From an uncultured Saprospiraceae bacterium (lineage in GTDB: Bacteria > Bacteroidota > Bacteroidia > Chitinophagales > Saprospiraceae): 17,310 nt of DNA. Shown one piece after another: positions 1 to 8,547 of the stretch. Numbering within the stretch: the first letter of the stretch is position 1; every line of letters starts with the position of its first letter. The translations under genes and the position numbers were made by a program. The notes below the pieces were generated by a model that did not search any database, was not told where the DNA came from, and was given only the letters and a program-made list of their open reading frames with translations. The DNA lies in the NCBI GenBank assembly GCA_938039305.1, contig CALHUZ010000264.1, positions 1-17,310 on the forward strand. Direction: 5' to 3'.

Positions 1-1530
1 GATAATTATGTCTATGACAAGCGCGAGGTTAGATATAATAACTTCATTCATAATTTACCTGATATCGAAGAAGACATTATTAATATATTCATAAGAATAG
101 ATCAAGGAGGGCAAGAGGTTGATTTTCCAATCAGTATATATGAGCGTAATCATTTTGTTCAACATTCACTTCGAGTGAAAATATTTCACGGATTATTTGT
201 CGGCCTTTTTCTAATTACGACAATCGTAACCTTCAGCCTATTTTTCGTTAACAAGTACAAGTATTTTATCCATGAAGTAGTGGTCTCACTAGCCAGTATT
301 ATGTACATACTTTCAGAAGAAGGATACGGCATGATGCTTTTCTGGCCAAACTCACCGTATTTTAATGGTTTGTCTCGCCCCCTTTTTATTGGAATTGTTG
401 TGGTGTTTAGCCTTTTGTTCACGCTTGACTTTGTAGAACTTGGAAATAAAAAAAGTCTATTCAATAAGATCTCTGTTGGTGCGATCAGCTTCTATACTTG
501 TTTTATGTTGTTCTTTCACCCTATGAACATATTAAGATTCAGAGATGCGAACAACATCGGGTATCTGATAACCTTCTTTCTTTTTCTCACTTTGATTCTA
601 TGCGTACTGATAGCACTGATCTCTCTTTGGTCATGGGTCAAAGAAAAGAGTACAGATGGCATGGTTGTTTTCTTTATATTTTTTGCTACACTCATATCTG
701 TGTTTGTGAGATTATTAGCCTTGCAAGGATATGCTTGGAGTTCTGACTTTGTACAGCATACTGGGTTTATAACAAGGGCTATACATGTTCCTCTCATTGG
801 AGGATATCTTATCTATACAGCAATTGTAATCTACAAAAGAGATCAAGACGAAAAGATAGCTTTACTTGAAGAAAGAGGAAGATCTACCCAAGCCTTTATA
901 GAAAGAATAGATGCTGAAAGACAACGTATATCTATGGCATTACATGATTCTGCAGGCAGCATAATTACTGGCCTTAGGGCTAACCTTCAGATGGTCAAAG
1001 GTGACTATCAAAATATCTCTGAGGACAATCACTACAAAGAATCAATTAATCTATCTTATAGACTTCAAGAAGAAATTAGAAACATTTCAAATGACCTTCT
1101 ACCAAATTCTATTTTAAAACTTGGGCTCCCTTCAGAAATAAAAAGACTACTTAGAGATATAGAAAAAACTTATAAAATAAAGACTTCATTTGAAGATAGC
1201 GAAAACACCGATTTCTCTATCGATAATAAAATTATTTTTCACCTCTACTATATCATTAGAGAGGCATTAGACAACATTGTAAAATATGCAGAAGCATCTG
1301 AGATACTAGTTCAGTACTTTAAATATGAAGATGAGATCCAACTTCTTATTGAAGACAATGGAACAGGTTTTGATTTCGAAAAGGAAAAATTAAAAAGTGG
1401 AAACGGCTTAAGAAACATGGCACTTCGAGTCTCCTGGATCAATGGATCAATAGACATCTATTCTGAGGAAGGAACGAGTATCACGATAAACATTCCGCTC
1501 AACAAGAAAAACAAGGTCAACAAAGAATAA
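1..1530 (+). CDS. 7TM-DISM sensor histidine kinase, 5' truncated by window edge
   Basis: The reading frame is open from base 1, so the first available start (GTG at 175) is internal and the gene begins upstream of the window. With base 1 as residue 1, residues 1-55 look like the end of an extracellular 7TMR-DISMED2 sensor domain. Residues about 65-280 hold a run of hydrophobic segments matching the 7TM-DISM membrane region. A short coiled stretch (about 281-305) leads to a HisKA_3 dimerisation domain with the H-box ERQRISMALHD; the phospho-accepting His is residue 315. The HATPase domain follows, with the N-box REALDNIVKYA (420-430), DNGTGFD (452-458) and GNGLRNM (467-473). This is the NarL/DesK class, inner-membrane, passing phosphate to a LuxR/NarL-type regulator. 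No regulator lies in the window, and the next gene is convergent, so a partner would be upstream or elsewhere. The ligand is unknown. Confidence 0.9.
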   Translation, partial: DNYVYDKREVRYNNFIHNLPDIEEDIINIFIRIDQGGQEVDFPISIYERNHFVQHSLRVKIFHGLFVGLFLITTIVTFSLFFVNKYKYFIHEVVVSLASIMYILSEEGYGMMLFWPNSPYFNGLSRPLFIGIVVVFSLLFTLDFVELGNKKSLFNKISVGAISFYTCFMLFFHPMNILRFRDANNIGYLITFFLFLTLILCVLIALISLWSWVKEKSTDGMVVFFIFFATLISVFVRLLALQGYAWSSDFVQHTGFITRAIHVPLIGGYLIYTAIVIYKRDQDEKIALLEERGRSTQAFIERIDAERQRISMALHDSAGSIITGLRANLQMVKGDYQNISEDNHYKESINLSYRLQEEIRNISNDLLPNSILKLGLPSEIKRLLRDIEKTYKIKTSFEDSENTDFSIDNKIIFHLYYIIREALDNIVKYAEASEILVQYFKYEDEIQLLIEDNGTGFDFEKEKLKSGNGLRNMALRVSWINGSIDIYSEEGTSITINIPLNKKNKVNKE

Positions 1531-1569
1531 TGCGATAGAATTTAAATTTAGATGACGATCCGATTAAAA

Positions 1570-3156
1570 TCATCCTCTTTCTTTTAACAACTTATATCTA
1601 AATGAATCTCGAAGAGCTTCCCAACTGGCTTCGATGATGTTAGGATCTGCACCACTCGTCCACCAGCTATCTTTCCCATCAGTAGATTTAACAAGTACTT
1701 GAGTTATAGAATCAACACCTTGTCCTGTCTTTAGGATTCTCACTTTATAATCGTCAAGTCGTATATCATTGAGTATAGGAAAGTGTGCTCCAAAAGCGAC
1801 TCGCGCAGCATGATCTAATGCTCCAACTGGACCAGTCGACTCTGCGACTGAAACCTTAACTTCTTCTTCTCCTGCCAATTTTAACTTCACTACAGCTTCT
1901 GATATATTACGCCCCGTTCCACGGACCACTTCAGATATAATTCTATAACTTACTAATTCAAAAATGTCTTCCTGATTATAGAAGTGCTCATGAAGTAATA
2001 CAAAGAAAGATGCATCTGCACTTTCAAATTCATGCCCTTCATTTTCTAATTGCTTTATTTTTTCTACAAAGGTCTTCATGAGTGGAGATTTTCTATCAAC
2101 CACTACACCCATTCTTTTAGCCTTCATCTCTATGCTGGTGCCACCTGACATATCAGATAACAGTATCCGCTGCTCGTTTCCTATTTCTTCTGGCCTCATA
2201 TGTTCATAACTATGCGCCACTTTTTGAGCTGCGTTGGCATGAACTCCTCCTTTGTGTGCAAAAGCACTCTTCCCAACAAAAGGTGATCTTCTGGAAGGGA
2301 TTCTATGAGCTAACTCATCTACATAATTACTCAGTGACTTAAGCTTTGTCATCTCTTTGCTACAAGACATCTCGTATCCAAGTTTGAAGTGCAGATTAGG
2401 AAGAATCGAAGTAAGATTAGCATTACCTACTCTTTCTCCATATCCGTTGAGAGTGCCTTGTACCATCGTAGCTCCTGCTTGTATCCCAGCGAGAGAAACC
2501 GCCACACCTAAACCACAATCGTTATGACAGTGTACTCCGATATGATCATCAGGAAATACATTTTTAACTTGAGAGACGATGGAGATCACTTCAGAGACTT
2601 GGCGACCACCATTAGTATCGCACAGCGTTAGGAACTGAGCTCCTCCAGATACTGCAGCCATCAGTGTATTGGTGGCATACTCTGGATTATCCAAATATCC
2701 GTCAAAGAAGTGCTCTGCATCATAAATCACTTCTTTCCCCTTTGATACGAGATAAGCAACTGATTCATGAATCATGGCTAAGTTCTCTTCTGGTGTCACG
2801 TGGAGTACTTCCGTCACATGGAGCAACCATGACTTCCCAAATATCGTAACCACAGGTGTATCCGCATCTAATAGCATTTGTATCTGAGGATCCTCTTTGA
2901 CATCAACTCCTGCCCTTCGAGTAGAACCGAATGCGGCAATCTTAGCATGCATAAATGTTTCGTTCTTCACAAGAGTGAAAAACTCCATATCTCTTGGATT
3001 AGAGCCTGGCCAACCACCTTCTATATAGTCTACTTTAAATTCATCCATTCGTTTGGCAAGAAGGATTTTCTCGCTTGCACTAAATGATATTCCTTCGGCT
3101 TGAGTACCATCACGTAGTGTGGTATCGTAGACCTTTACTTCCTTCTGTTGAGACAT
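1570..3156 (-). CDS. cimA: (R)-citramalate synthase
   Basis: The product (528 aa) belongs to the HMGL-like/LeuA family and most resembles the CimA branch. It would condense pyruvate with acetyl-CoA to (R)-citramalate, the first step of threonine-independent isoleucine synthesis in the cytoplasm. The TIM barrel opens with YDTTLRDGTQ (10-19) and continues with GGWPGSNPRD (47-56), the metal-site HCHND (209-213), GYGERVGNAN (238-247) and the linker motif FAHKGGVHANA (299-309). About 395-525 is the LeuA-type regulatory domain expected for feedback control. I chose the ATG at 3156 because the family motif starts about ten residues later; the 16-residue extension to 3204 has no family likeness. It lies 102 bp downstream of the DUF4197 gene on the same strand and meets the kinase gene tail to tail 39 bp away. 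Isopropylmalate or homocitrate synthase activity is less likely but cannot be excluded by eye. Confidence 0.9.
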   Translation of the reverse strand: MSQQKEVKVYDTTLRDGTQAEGISFSASEKILLAKRMDEFKVDYIEGGWPGSNPRDMEFFTLVKNETFMHAKIAAFGSTRRAGVDVKEDPQIQMLLDADTPVVTIFGKSWLLHVTEVLHVTPEENLAMIHESVAYLVSKGKEVIYDAEHFFDGYLDNPEYATNTLMAAVSGGAQFLTLCDTNGGRQVSEVISIVSQVKNVFPDDHIGVHCHNDCGLGVAVSLAGIQAGATMVQGTLNGYGERVGNANLTSILPNLHFKLGYEMSCSKEMTKLKSLSNYVDELAHRIPSRRSPFVGKSAFAHKGGVHANAAQKVAHSYEHMRPEEIGNEQRILLSDMSGGTSIEMKAKRMGVVVDRKSPLMKTFVEKIKQLENEGHEFESADASFFVLLHEHFYNQEDIFELVSYRIISEVVRGTGRNISEAVVKLKLAGEEEVKVSVAESTGPVGALDHAARVAFGAHFPILNDIRLDDYKVRILKTGQGVDSITQVLVKSTDGKDSWWTSGADPNIIEASWEALRDSFRYKLLKERG

Positions 3157-3258
3157 AGTTTTTGTTCCGAGCAATAAACAACATTGTCGGGTTGACCACA
3201 GCAAAGATCATAAAAAAATGAACAGCGTTGGCATCTATGAACTGAAAGTAAAAACCTC

Positions 3259-3978
3259 TTACTTGTCCTGCTTGGCAAATACCTCTTTGAGAAGTGGGCT
3301 TGAACGAAGACCAACGTCACTGCGGATCCCTTCTTCTTTCTGCTGAATTAAGCCAAACATACCGTCTAAAGCTTTGTTATTGACATGGTCATCAAGCTCA
3401 GGGTTAAGTTTCTTTTGAAACGGGATCTTATTATATGCAGATACAGCAGACTTCCATAATGAACGTGCATCGACTTCATCTAAAGCGGCCTGTATGACTG
3501 GCATAAACTCTGTATAAAGAGCTTTACGTGATGTGCGATCGAGATACTGTGTAGCTGCATCTTGCTCTCCCATCAAGATATTAGTCGCGTCTTTAATCGT
3601 CATTTGCTTGATCGCATTTAAGAATATCGGACCTGCCTTCTTAGCAGCCAGCTCAGCCGCTTCATTCATCTTATTAATCAAGTCTGTTTCTATGTTCGTG
3701 AAGCCCGGTACTTTTGATACAGTTGAAACAACTTTACGTGCTTCTTCTGGTATCAGTACTTTGAATGGACTTTCGAGATATCCTTTTTCTTGGGATAGAG
3801 AAGATACCGCTTCATCTACTCCTACTTGAAGTGCTTCCTTTAATCCGCCTCCAATATCAAGACCTCCTTCACCTTCATTCAACACAGATTTCGCCTTGTC
3901 TAAAAGCTTTCCAAACTGAGCATTCATTTGGGCTGGACCCAATGCTAATACAAAACAGAAAGCAAGTAAGATTCTCAT
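3259..3978 (-). CDS. DUF4197 family exported protein
   Basis: The protein (239 aa) starts with a clear Sec signal peptide: MR, a hydrophobic stretch, then a likely signal peptidase I cleavage after MNA (residue 20). There is no lipobox cysteine, so it is expected to be periplasmic. The mature part matches my recollection of DUF4197: a GGGLKEAL segment (43-50), then helices including MNEAAELAAKKAGPIF (104-119) and an Ala-rich, Thr/Asp-containing middle region. The family is widespread in Gram-negative bacteria and has no established function. Upstream (3979-4115) is a 137-bp spacer with a small inverted repeat; downstream is cimA. Shared transcription with cimA is possible, but a functional link is not evident. 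Confidence 0.85.
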   Translation of the reverse strand: MRILLAFCFVLALGPAQMNAQFGKLLDKAKSVLNEGEGGLDIGGGLKEALQVGVDEAVSSLSQEKGYLESPFKVLIPEEARKVVSTVSKVPGFTNIETDLINKMNEAAELAAKKAGPIFLNAIKQMTIKDATNILMGEQDAATQYLDRTSRKALYTEFMPVIQAALDEVDARSLWKSAVSAYNKIPFQKKLNPELDDHVNNKALDGMFGLIQQKEEGIRSDVGLRSSPLLKEVFAKQDK

Positions 3979-4016
3979 ATGATATATTGTTTTATAAACT
4001 TATAACTGATTATACA

Positions 4017-4033
4017 GTGTGAGAGTTACACAC
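4017..4033. repeat. small inverted repeat upstream of the DUF4197 gene
   Basis: GTGTG and CACAC arms (4017-4021, 4029-4033) flank a 7-base centre about 40 bp before the DUF4197 start. It could be an operator half-site pair or a leader hairpin. The arms are short enough to occur by chance. Confidence 0.25.
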
Positions 4034-4115
4034 ATCTCGACTTTAACGGAATATTATAGATCAAGATTTTCAAGAATCCAATAATGATAGGACAAGATTT
4101 CGCGCAATAGACAAC

Positions 4116-4862
4116 CTATGTGGCATCTGATGTCCAATCTCTACTCTGGTTCTGATCCCTTTGTCTCTGTTCTGCTTGCCTTTGTTCAATTTGTCTCCGT
4201 TGAGCCCTCTCCATAAGTGTCTCTTCAAATGCATCTCTCGGCAAAAAGTAGTCGCTACTTGGTTGCTCATCTTTCCACGGATCAGTTGGTTCTTCATCTG
4301 CCTCTTGAGCATCCTTCATCACAAAGGCTATCAAGATACCAACCAGTCCTCCGAATAAATGACTTTCCCAAGATATACCTGGTTGATTAGGCAGTACGCC
4401 TAAGAATAAACCACTGTATAACATCATGATGACTAAAGCCAAAATGATAGACTTCACATTTCGCCTGAAGATACCTGTCCAAAATACGAATGATACCAGA
4501 CCATAGACGACACCACTGGCTCCGATATGGATGACATTGGCCCTCGCAAATGCCCAGACCGCGAGGCCAGTCAGCACGTAGATCAATAACATACTTTGAT
4601 AAGCAATCCGCCTATAGAAAAAGACAATGATAAAAGTCATCACAAAAAGTGGGACACTATTTGATATTAAGTGCTGGAAGTTGCCATGTATAAATGGCGA
4701 AGTAAAGATGCCTACGATACCAGATGTCTCACGAGGCATCAGTCCAAAGCTTCTATAATTTAGAATCCCACTTACCTTTAGGATATGCACGACCCAAAGT
4801 ATCGCTACCAGATAAACTGGAAACTGGATGAGCTTGAATATATTTCGACGTGATTCCGCCAT
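4116..4862 (-). CDS. rhomboid family intramembrane serine protease
   Basis: The protein (248 aa) has a six-helix rhomboid core and would cleave transmembrane substrates within the inner membrane. The HGNFQHLISN motif (59-68) supplies H59, H64 and N68. GASG (114-117) contains the nucleophile S116, and SHLFGGLVG (167-175) contains the catalytic H168, so the dyad is intact and the enzyme should be active. The membrane part ends near residue 183. The remaining 65 residues form a hydrophilic tail: an acidic stretch (185-200), then a Gln/Arg-rich region (218-241) built partly from a 30-bp imperfect repeat in the DNA. The ATG at 4862 fits the family, with a short cytoplasmic N-terminus before TM1. 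It sits 37 bp downstream of the hypothetical gene and is probably co-transcribed. Substrates are unknown. Confidence 0.92.
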   Translation of the reverse strand: MAESRRNIFKLIQFPVYLVAILWVVHILKVSGILNYRSFGLMPRETSGIVGIFTSPFIHGNFQHLISNSVPLFVMTFIIVFFYRRIAYQSMLLIYVLTGLAVWAFARANVIHIGASGVVYGLVSFVFWTGIFRRNVKSIILALVIMMLYSGLFLGVLPNQPGISWESHLFGGLVGILIAFVMKDAQEADEEPTDPWKDEQPSSDYFLPRDAFEETLMERAQRRQIEQRQAEQRQRDQNQSRDWTSDAT

Positions 4863-4899
4863 GTAGGCTTAATCTTATATTTTAGGATGCTGAGAAAAT

Positions 4900-5559
4900 C
4901 TATTGATATCTTCTTCTGACTAACTTTATAAACACAGCTGCTTTCTTTTTTCTCTTATTGGAAGCCCAATCTTTTTCTGTTGCTATTCCATTGATTAAAA
5001 ATTCCTTCGCTTCTGCAAATGAACTAAAACCATTCAGAGTATCAGCTACTGATTGAAACGCTTGCTGATCACCTTTAAATAATTCATTGATTGTTAAGAT
5101 CCGCTCATTGATACCCATTGCTTTGGATATGTCTTTGATCGGAGCATTGGCAAATCTCTGTGATAGATCGTCTGCTTTGCTTTCTTCAAAGAGTATTTCT
5201 AAGTCTGGATCTTTCTTCTTTTCCTTTTGCTTAGGTAGTTCTTCTACAGCTGTTGGAATAGTCGAAGAGATTGATTGCATCGCCTGGCCATTTGATGATC
5301 CATTGGTTGATACTTTCGCTATCACTTCTGATACAACGGGTACAGCTTTCACTGGTACATCAACTTTAGGCGCTACTTGATGATTTGTTGAAGGCGTCTC
5401 AGATATTTGCCCATCGATGTTGATACTTTCGTATAGATCTCTGATGTACTGAAGAATCAGGTCTTTCTCAAGAGAAGAGAAATCTCCTCCGAAAGCCGCA
5501 ACGCTATCATGGATCGCATTTATCTTTTTTAAAAGTACCTTTGATTTTGAGAAGTCCAT
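4900..5559 (-). CDS. hypothetical protein with helical ends and low-complexity linker
   Basis: I do not recognise a named family. The 219-aa protein has three parts: a helical N-terminus (1-50), a Val/Pro/Ser/Thr-rich low-complexity linker ending in a lysine-rich patch (about 51-118), and a folded-looking C-terminal region (126-219). That region contains MGINERILTINELFKGD (148-164) and a basic end, KRKKK...VRRRYQ. The MGINERILTINELF segment resembles conserved hypothetical proteins I recall from many Bacteroidota, but no function is established. There is no signal peptide or membrane segment, so it is expected to be cytoplasmic. It is divergent from tdk (125-bp shared upstream region) and lies 37 bp upstream of the rhomboid gene, so those two are probably one transcript. 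The basic tail could contact nucleic acid or membrane; that is a guess. Confidence 0.8.
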   Translation of the reverse strand: MDFSKSKVLLKKINAIHDSVAAFGGDFSSLEKDLILQYIRDLYESINIDGQISETPSTNHQVAPKVDVPVKAVPVVSEVIAKVSTNGSSNGQAMQSISSTIPTAVEELPKQKEKKKDPDLEILFEESKADDLSQRFANAPIKDISKAMGINERILTINELFKGDQQAFQSVADTLNGFSSFAEAKEFLINGIATEKDWASNKRKKKAAVFIKLVRRRYQ

Positions 5560-5586
5560 AATGTCTACTAATGTGATTAAGAGTGG

Positions 5587-5606
5587 TTGATCAAGGTAAA
5601 CTTGAT
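5587..5606. promoter_or_regulatory. overlapping palindromes in the divergent tdk upstream region
   Basis: TTGATCAA (5587-5594) overlaps a second inverted repeat, ATCAAG-GTAAA-CTTGAT (5590-5606). Both lie in the only upstream space shared by the hypothetical gene and tdk. This is a reasonable place for an operator acting on both directions, but no regulator is known and the arms are short. I see no convincing TTG/TAnnTTTG promoter pair in either direction. Confidence 0.3.
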
Positions 5607-5684
5607 GAATACTAATAACTACTTTTTAAAGCTGAAAGTATAAGAGTACATTGATAATTATGATCTTGCCATCAAATACATTGA

Positions 5685-6275
5685 ATGTTTTTAGAGCCAA
5701 AATATAGAGGACAGAGAAGCGGTTGGATAGAGGTAGTTACTGGCTGCATGTTTTCCGGAAAGACCGAAGAGCTCATCAGACGTGTAAGAAGGGCTACTAT
5801 AGCCAATCAAAAAGTAAAGATTTTTAAACCAGAGCAAGACGATCGCTATAGTGTAGAGGATGTAGTGTCTCACAATGACAATACCATCCCTTCAACTGTA
5901 GTAGCATCTTGTCGTGATATCATATTGCAGATAGAAGACACTGAGGTTGTCGGCATAGATGAAGCACAGTTTTTCCCTCAAGAATTGGTTAAAGTATGTG
6001 AGCAGCTCGCACTCAATGGTACAAGAGTAATTGTAGCAGGACTGGATTTAGATTTTAGAGGTGTTCCTTTTGGGCCGATGCCTCAATTGATGGCAGTTGC
6101 AGAATATGTAACCAAGGTGCATGCCATATGTCCTCATTGCGGTAATCTCGCTACTCACTCGTATCGGCTTTCTGACAACCAAGACATGGTTCTTTTAGGC
6201 GAAAAGGATGCTTATGAGCCCAGATGCAGGACTTGCTATGCGATGGGCAACATCATGGATTTTAGTAAAAAGTAA
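5685..6275 (+). CDS. tdk: thymidine kinase
   Basis: The product (196 aa) is a type II (TK1-like) thymidine kinase, the cytosolic salvage enzyme that phosphorylates thymidine or deoxyuridine with ATP. The P-loop is GCMFSGKT (20-27). DEAQFF (92-97) carries the catalytic Glu93. AGLDLDFRG (118-126) matches the region after the second strand. The zinc-binding lasso has four cysteines in two pairs, C149/C152 (CPHC) and C181/C184 (CRTC), so the metal site is complete. Length is normal for the family, and the N-terminal MFLEP is the form seen in Bacteroidota. It is followed after 17 bp by the GNAT gene on the same strand, suggesting a two-gene transcript. Confidence 0.96.
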   Translation: MFLEPKYRGQRSGWIEVVTGCMFSGKTEELIRRVRRATIANQKVKIFKPEQDDRYSVEDVVSHNDNTIPSTVVASCRDIILQIEDTEVVGIDEAQFFPQELVKVCEQLALNGTRVIVAGLDLDFRGVPFGPMPQLMAVAEYVTKVHAICPHCGNLATHSYRLSDNQDMVLLGEKDAYEPRCRTCYAMGNIMDFSKK

Positions 6276-6292
6276 CCTTTCGCAGTCTTATC

Positions 6293-6742
6293 ATGCTATG
6301 GACCAGGTTTGATCGATCACATTTTGAGCAATATCTAAGTTGGTACAAAGATCCTGAGTTAAACAGATGGCTTGGCCCAATGGATGAAGAATGGCTTGAT
6401 GCTGTGATGAATGAAGAAGACGGTATCCAATATGCCATCTTTGATAAGGATGAGTTCGTAGCTGTCTTAGGCATAACATATGGTACCGAACAGCAGCCCT
6501 TTACAGTCATCACAGACATAGCTATAAATCCCGCGCAGCGAAGAAAAGGCATCGGTTCTCGCATATTAGCAGAATTAAATCGTCAAATGCCAGATATAAA
6601 ACTCGATAATTGGGTAGTCTATATTGATCCAAAAAATCACAAAGCACTGACATTCTTTAAGAAGCATAATTGGATTGAAACACATGACCTAAGTGAGTCA
6701 AATGATATGATAAGACTCAAGGCCAATTCATTGACATTGTAG
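6293..6742 (+). CDS. GNAT family N-acetyltransferase
   Basis: The small protein (149 aa) has a single GNAT fold and would transfer an acetyl group from acetyl-CoA to an amine. The acetyl-CoA-binding motif A is visible as AINPAQRRKGIGSRIL (77-92), with the R-x-x-G-x-G core at 83-88. Motif B follows around VVYIDPKNHKALTFFKKHNW (108-127), where an Asn plus a Phe-Phe-Lys-Lys helix are typical of the family. The substrate cannot be told from sequence. The ATG at 6293 is 17 bp after the tdk stop; an N-terminus this close to the first strand is normal for short GNATs. Probably co-transcribed with tdk. Confidence 0.88.
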   Translation: MLWTRFDRSHFEQYLSWYKDPELNRWLGPMDEEWLDAVMNEEDGIQYAIFDKDEFVAVLGITYGTEQQPFTVITDIAINPAQRRKGIGSRILAELNRQMPDIKLDNWVVYIDPKNHKALTFFKKHNWIETHDLSESNDMIRLKANSLTL

Positions 6743-6763
6743 CTAAATGATTACTCTCAACAA

Positions 6764-6799
6764 TTGACTTAATAGAACCAGAAAATTACCTTATTTTCG
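6764..6799 (+). promoter_or_regulatory. possible Bacteroidota-type promoter of purH
   Basis: A TTG (6764-6766) and a TATTTTCG (6792-6799, one mismatch to TAnnTTTG) stand 32 bp before the purH ATG. The 25-bp spacing is longer than usual for the -33/-7 arrangement. The match is suggestive only; TTG and T-rich runs are common here. Confidence 0.22.
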
Positions 6800-6830
6800 C
6801 GCCTTTCTGAACCATACCTTCCTGACGACA

Positions 6831-8360
6831 ATGACAAAAAAGATCAAGTCAGCACTCATCTCAGTATTTCACAAAGATGGGTTGGATGACATCTTACCAC
6901 TCCTCACTAAGCACAACATTGAAGTATACTCTACTGGTGGTACTCAAGCTCTATTAGAAAAATCTGGTGTTACTGTTCACACAGTGGAAGGACTGACTTC
7001 ATATCCCTCTATTTTAGATGGGCGAGTGAAGACACTTCACCCTAAAGTCTTTGGTGGCATCTTAGCTAAGCGTGAGCCGGATCATCAAGATCAGCTTACT
7101 AAGTTTGATATACCAGAGATTGACCTTGTTGTGGTCGATCTTTATCCATTTGAGGAAACTCTGAAGAATACTTCCGATGAAGGCACGATCATAGAGAAAA
7201 TCGATATAGGAGGCATCTCATTGATTAGAGCAGCTGCGAAAAACTTTAAGGACGTGGTTGTGATCGCGTCTAAAGATCAATATGCAGACTTACGTCAAAT
7301 ATTAGCAGAACAAGACGCAGAGACAGAAGAACTTGATAGAAAGAGATTAGCTATGAAGGCCTTTCAGATCTCATCTCATTACGATTCATGCATCTTTAAT
7401 TACTTTAATGAGCCATTTGCCGATAAGGCCCATCTGAAAGTATCAGCTGATAAAAGAAACAGTCTTCGTTACGGAGAGAATCCACATCAGTCTGCTGACT
7501 ACTATGGTGATCTCGACAAAGAGTTTGAAATCCTAAATGGCAAGGCACTTTCGTACAATAATCTTGTAGATATAGATAGTGCTATAGATGTCATGAGAGA
7601 ATTCAATGGTACGGATGGCATGACATTTTGCATCTTAAAGCATACCAATACTTGTGGTATCGCAACAAGAGGAACATTGCTTGAGTCATATCATGCAGCT
7701 CTGGCAGGAGATCCAGTTTCAGCATTTGGAGGCATCCTAATGGCCAATCATCCGATTGATCTGGCGACTGCTCAAGAGATAGACAAACAGTTTTATGAAG
7801 TATTAATAGCACCAGACTTTGATACTGATGCATTAGAGTTGCTGAGCAAAAAGAAAAATAGACGCTTACTGAAGAGAACTTCAGATCATGCTCCTACCAC
7901 TAAGATCAAGACACTCTTAGGTGGTGTGGTGGCACAATCCTCTGATCACAAAGTAGAATCTGAAGAAGATCTTGAAGTGATAACTAAGGTCCAACCTACG
8001 CCAGATGAAATATCACAACTGCTTTTCGCTAATAAGGTGGTGAAACATCTAAAATCCAATACCATAGTACTCGTGAAGAACAATCAGCTCATCGGCATGG
8101 GTTGTGGTCAGACGAGCAGAGTAGATGCATGCAAGCAGGCTATAGACAAGGCTAAAAGGATGGGATTTGATGTGAACGGTGCTGTTATGGCGTCGGATGC
8201 ATTCTTTCCTTTCCCAGATTGTGTAGAGATAGCACATGGAGAAGGAGTAAGGGCTGTCATACAGCCTGGAGGATCAATAAAGGATAATCTCAGTGTAACT
8301 TTCTGTGATGATAACCATATGGCTATGGTTATGACAGGAACGAGGCATTTCAAACATTAG
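6831..8360 (+). CDS. purH: bifunctional AICAR formyltransferase / IMP cyclohydrolase
   Basis: The product (509 aa, normal length) catalyses the last two steps of de novo purine synthesis: formylation of AICAR by 10-formyl-THF, then ring closure to IMP. The N-terminal MGS-like cyclohydrolase domain (about 1-195) shows STGGT (34-38), DGRVKTLHP (63-71), VVDLYPFE (101-108) and the IGGISLIRAAAKN region (126-138). The C-terminal AICAR transformylase domain has RYGENPHQ (213-220), KHTNTCG (270-276, containing the Lys-His pair implicated in formyl transfer), PVSAFGGI (295-302) and the family-typical RHFKH ending. It begins 88 bp after the GNAT gene, so it may have its own promoter. Confidence 0.97.
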   Translation: MTKKIKSALISVFHKDGLDDILPLLTKHNIEVYSTGGTQALLEKSGVTVHTVEGLTSYPSILDGRVKTLHPKVFGGILAKREPDHQDQLTKFDIPEIDLVVVDLYPFEETLKNTSDEGTIIEKIDIGGISLIRAAAKNFKDVVVIASKDQYADLRQILAEQDAETEELDRKRLAMKAFQISSHYDSCIFNYFNEPFADKAHLKVSADKRNSLRYGENPHQSADYYGDLDKEFEILNGKALSYNNLVDIDSAIDVMREFNGTDGMTFCILKHTNTCGIATRGTLLESYHAALAGDPVSAFGGILMANHPIDLATAQEIDKQFYEVLIAPDFDTDALELLSKKKNRRLLKRTSDHAPTTKIKTLLGGVVAQSSDHKVESEEDLEVITKVQPTPDEISQLLFANKVVKHLKSNTIVLVKNNQLIGMGCGQTSRVDACKQAIDKAKRMGFDVNGAVMASDAFFPFPDCVEIAHGEGVRAVIQPGGSIKDNLSVTFCDDNHMAMVMTGTRHFKH

Positions 8361-8386
8361 TTTTAAGTATTAAAGTCATCTTAAAA
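8361..8386 (+). terminator. weak hairpin directly after purH
   Basis: TTTTAAG (8361-8367) and CTTAAAA (8380-8386) can form a 7-bp stem with a 12-base loop starting right after the purH stop. It is all A/T except one G-C pair and has no long T tract after it, so termination would be inefficient. It may be a chance repeat. Confidence 0.25.
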
Positions 8387-8547
8387 ACGAGACGTCATGT
8401 ATGCATTGGACGTATACTTTACATCTTTAAATAGAAGGCAGAAGTTCTTCCAAGGAAATGACAAAAGTGAATAAACAAAAATCAATTGTTTTTGACATCT
8501 TTGTTGCCTTTTTGGAATAACGCGAAAGTCATCACAGAGTATTGAAT

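Noticed and set aside
3157..3204. N-terminal extension of cimA to an earlier ATG
   Set aside because: The extra 16 residues (MLWSTRQCC...) do not resemble the family, while the ATG at 3156 puts the DTTLRDGTQ motif at the usual distance from the start.
3533..3829. Open frame on the plus strand opposite the DUF4197 gene
   Set aside because: It lies wholly inside a well-supported gene on the other strand and has no recognisable motif.
6262..6564. Minus-strand open frame across the tdk/GNAT junction
   Set aside because: Shadow of the GNAT gene; Cys/Ser-rich sequence of no known family.
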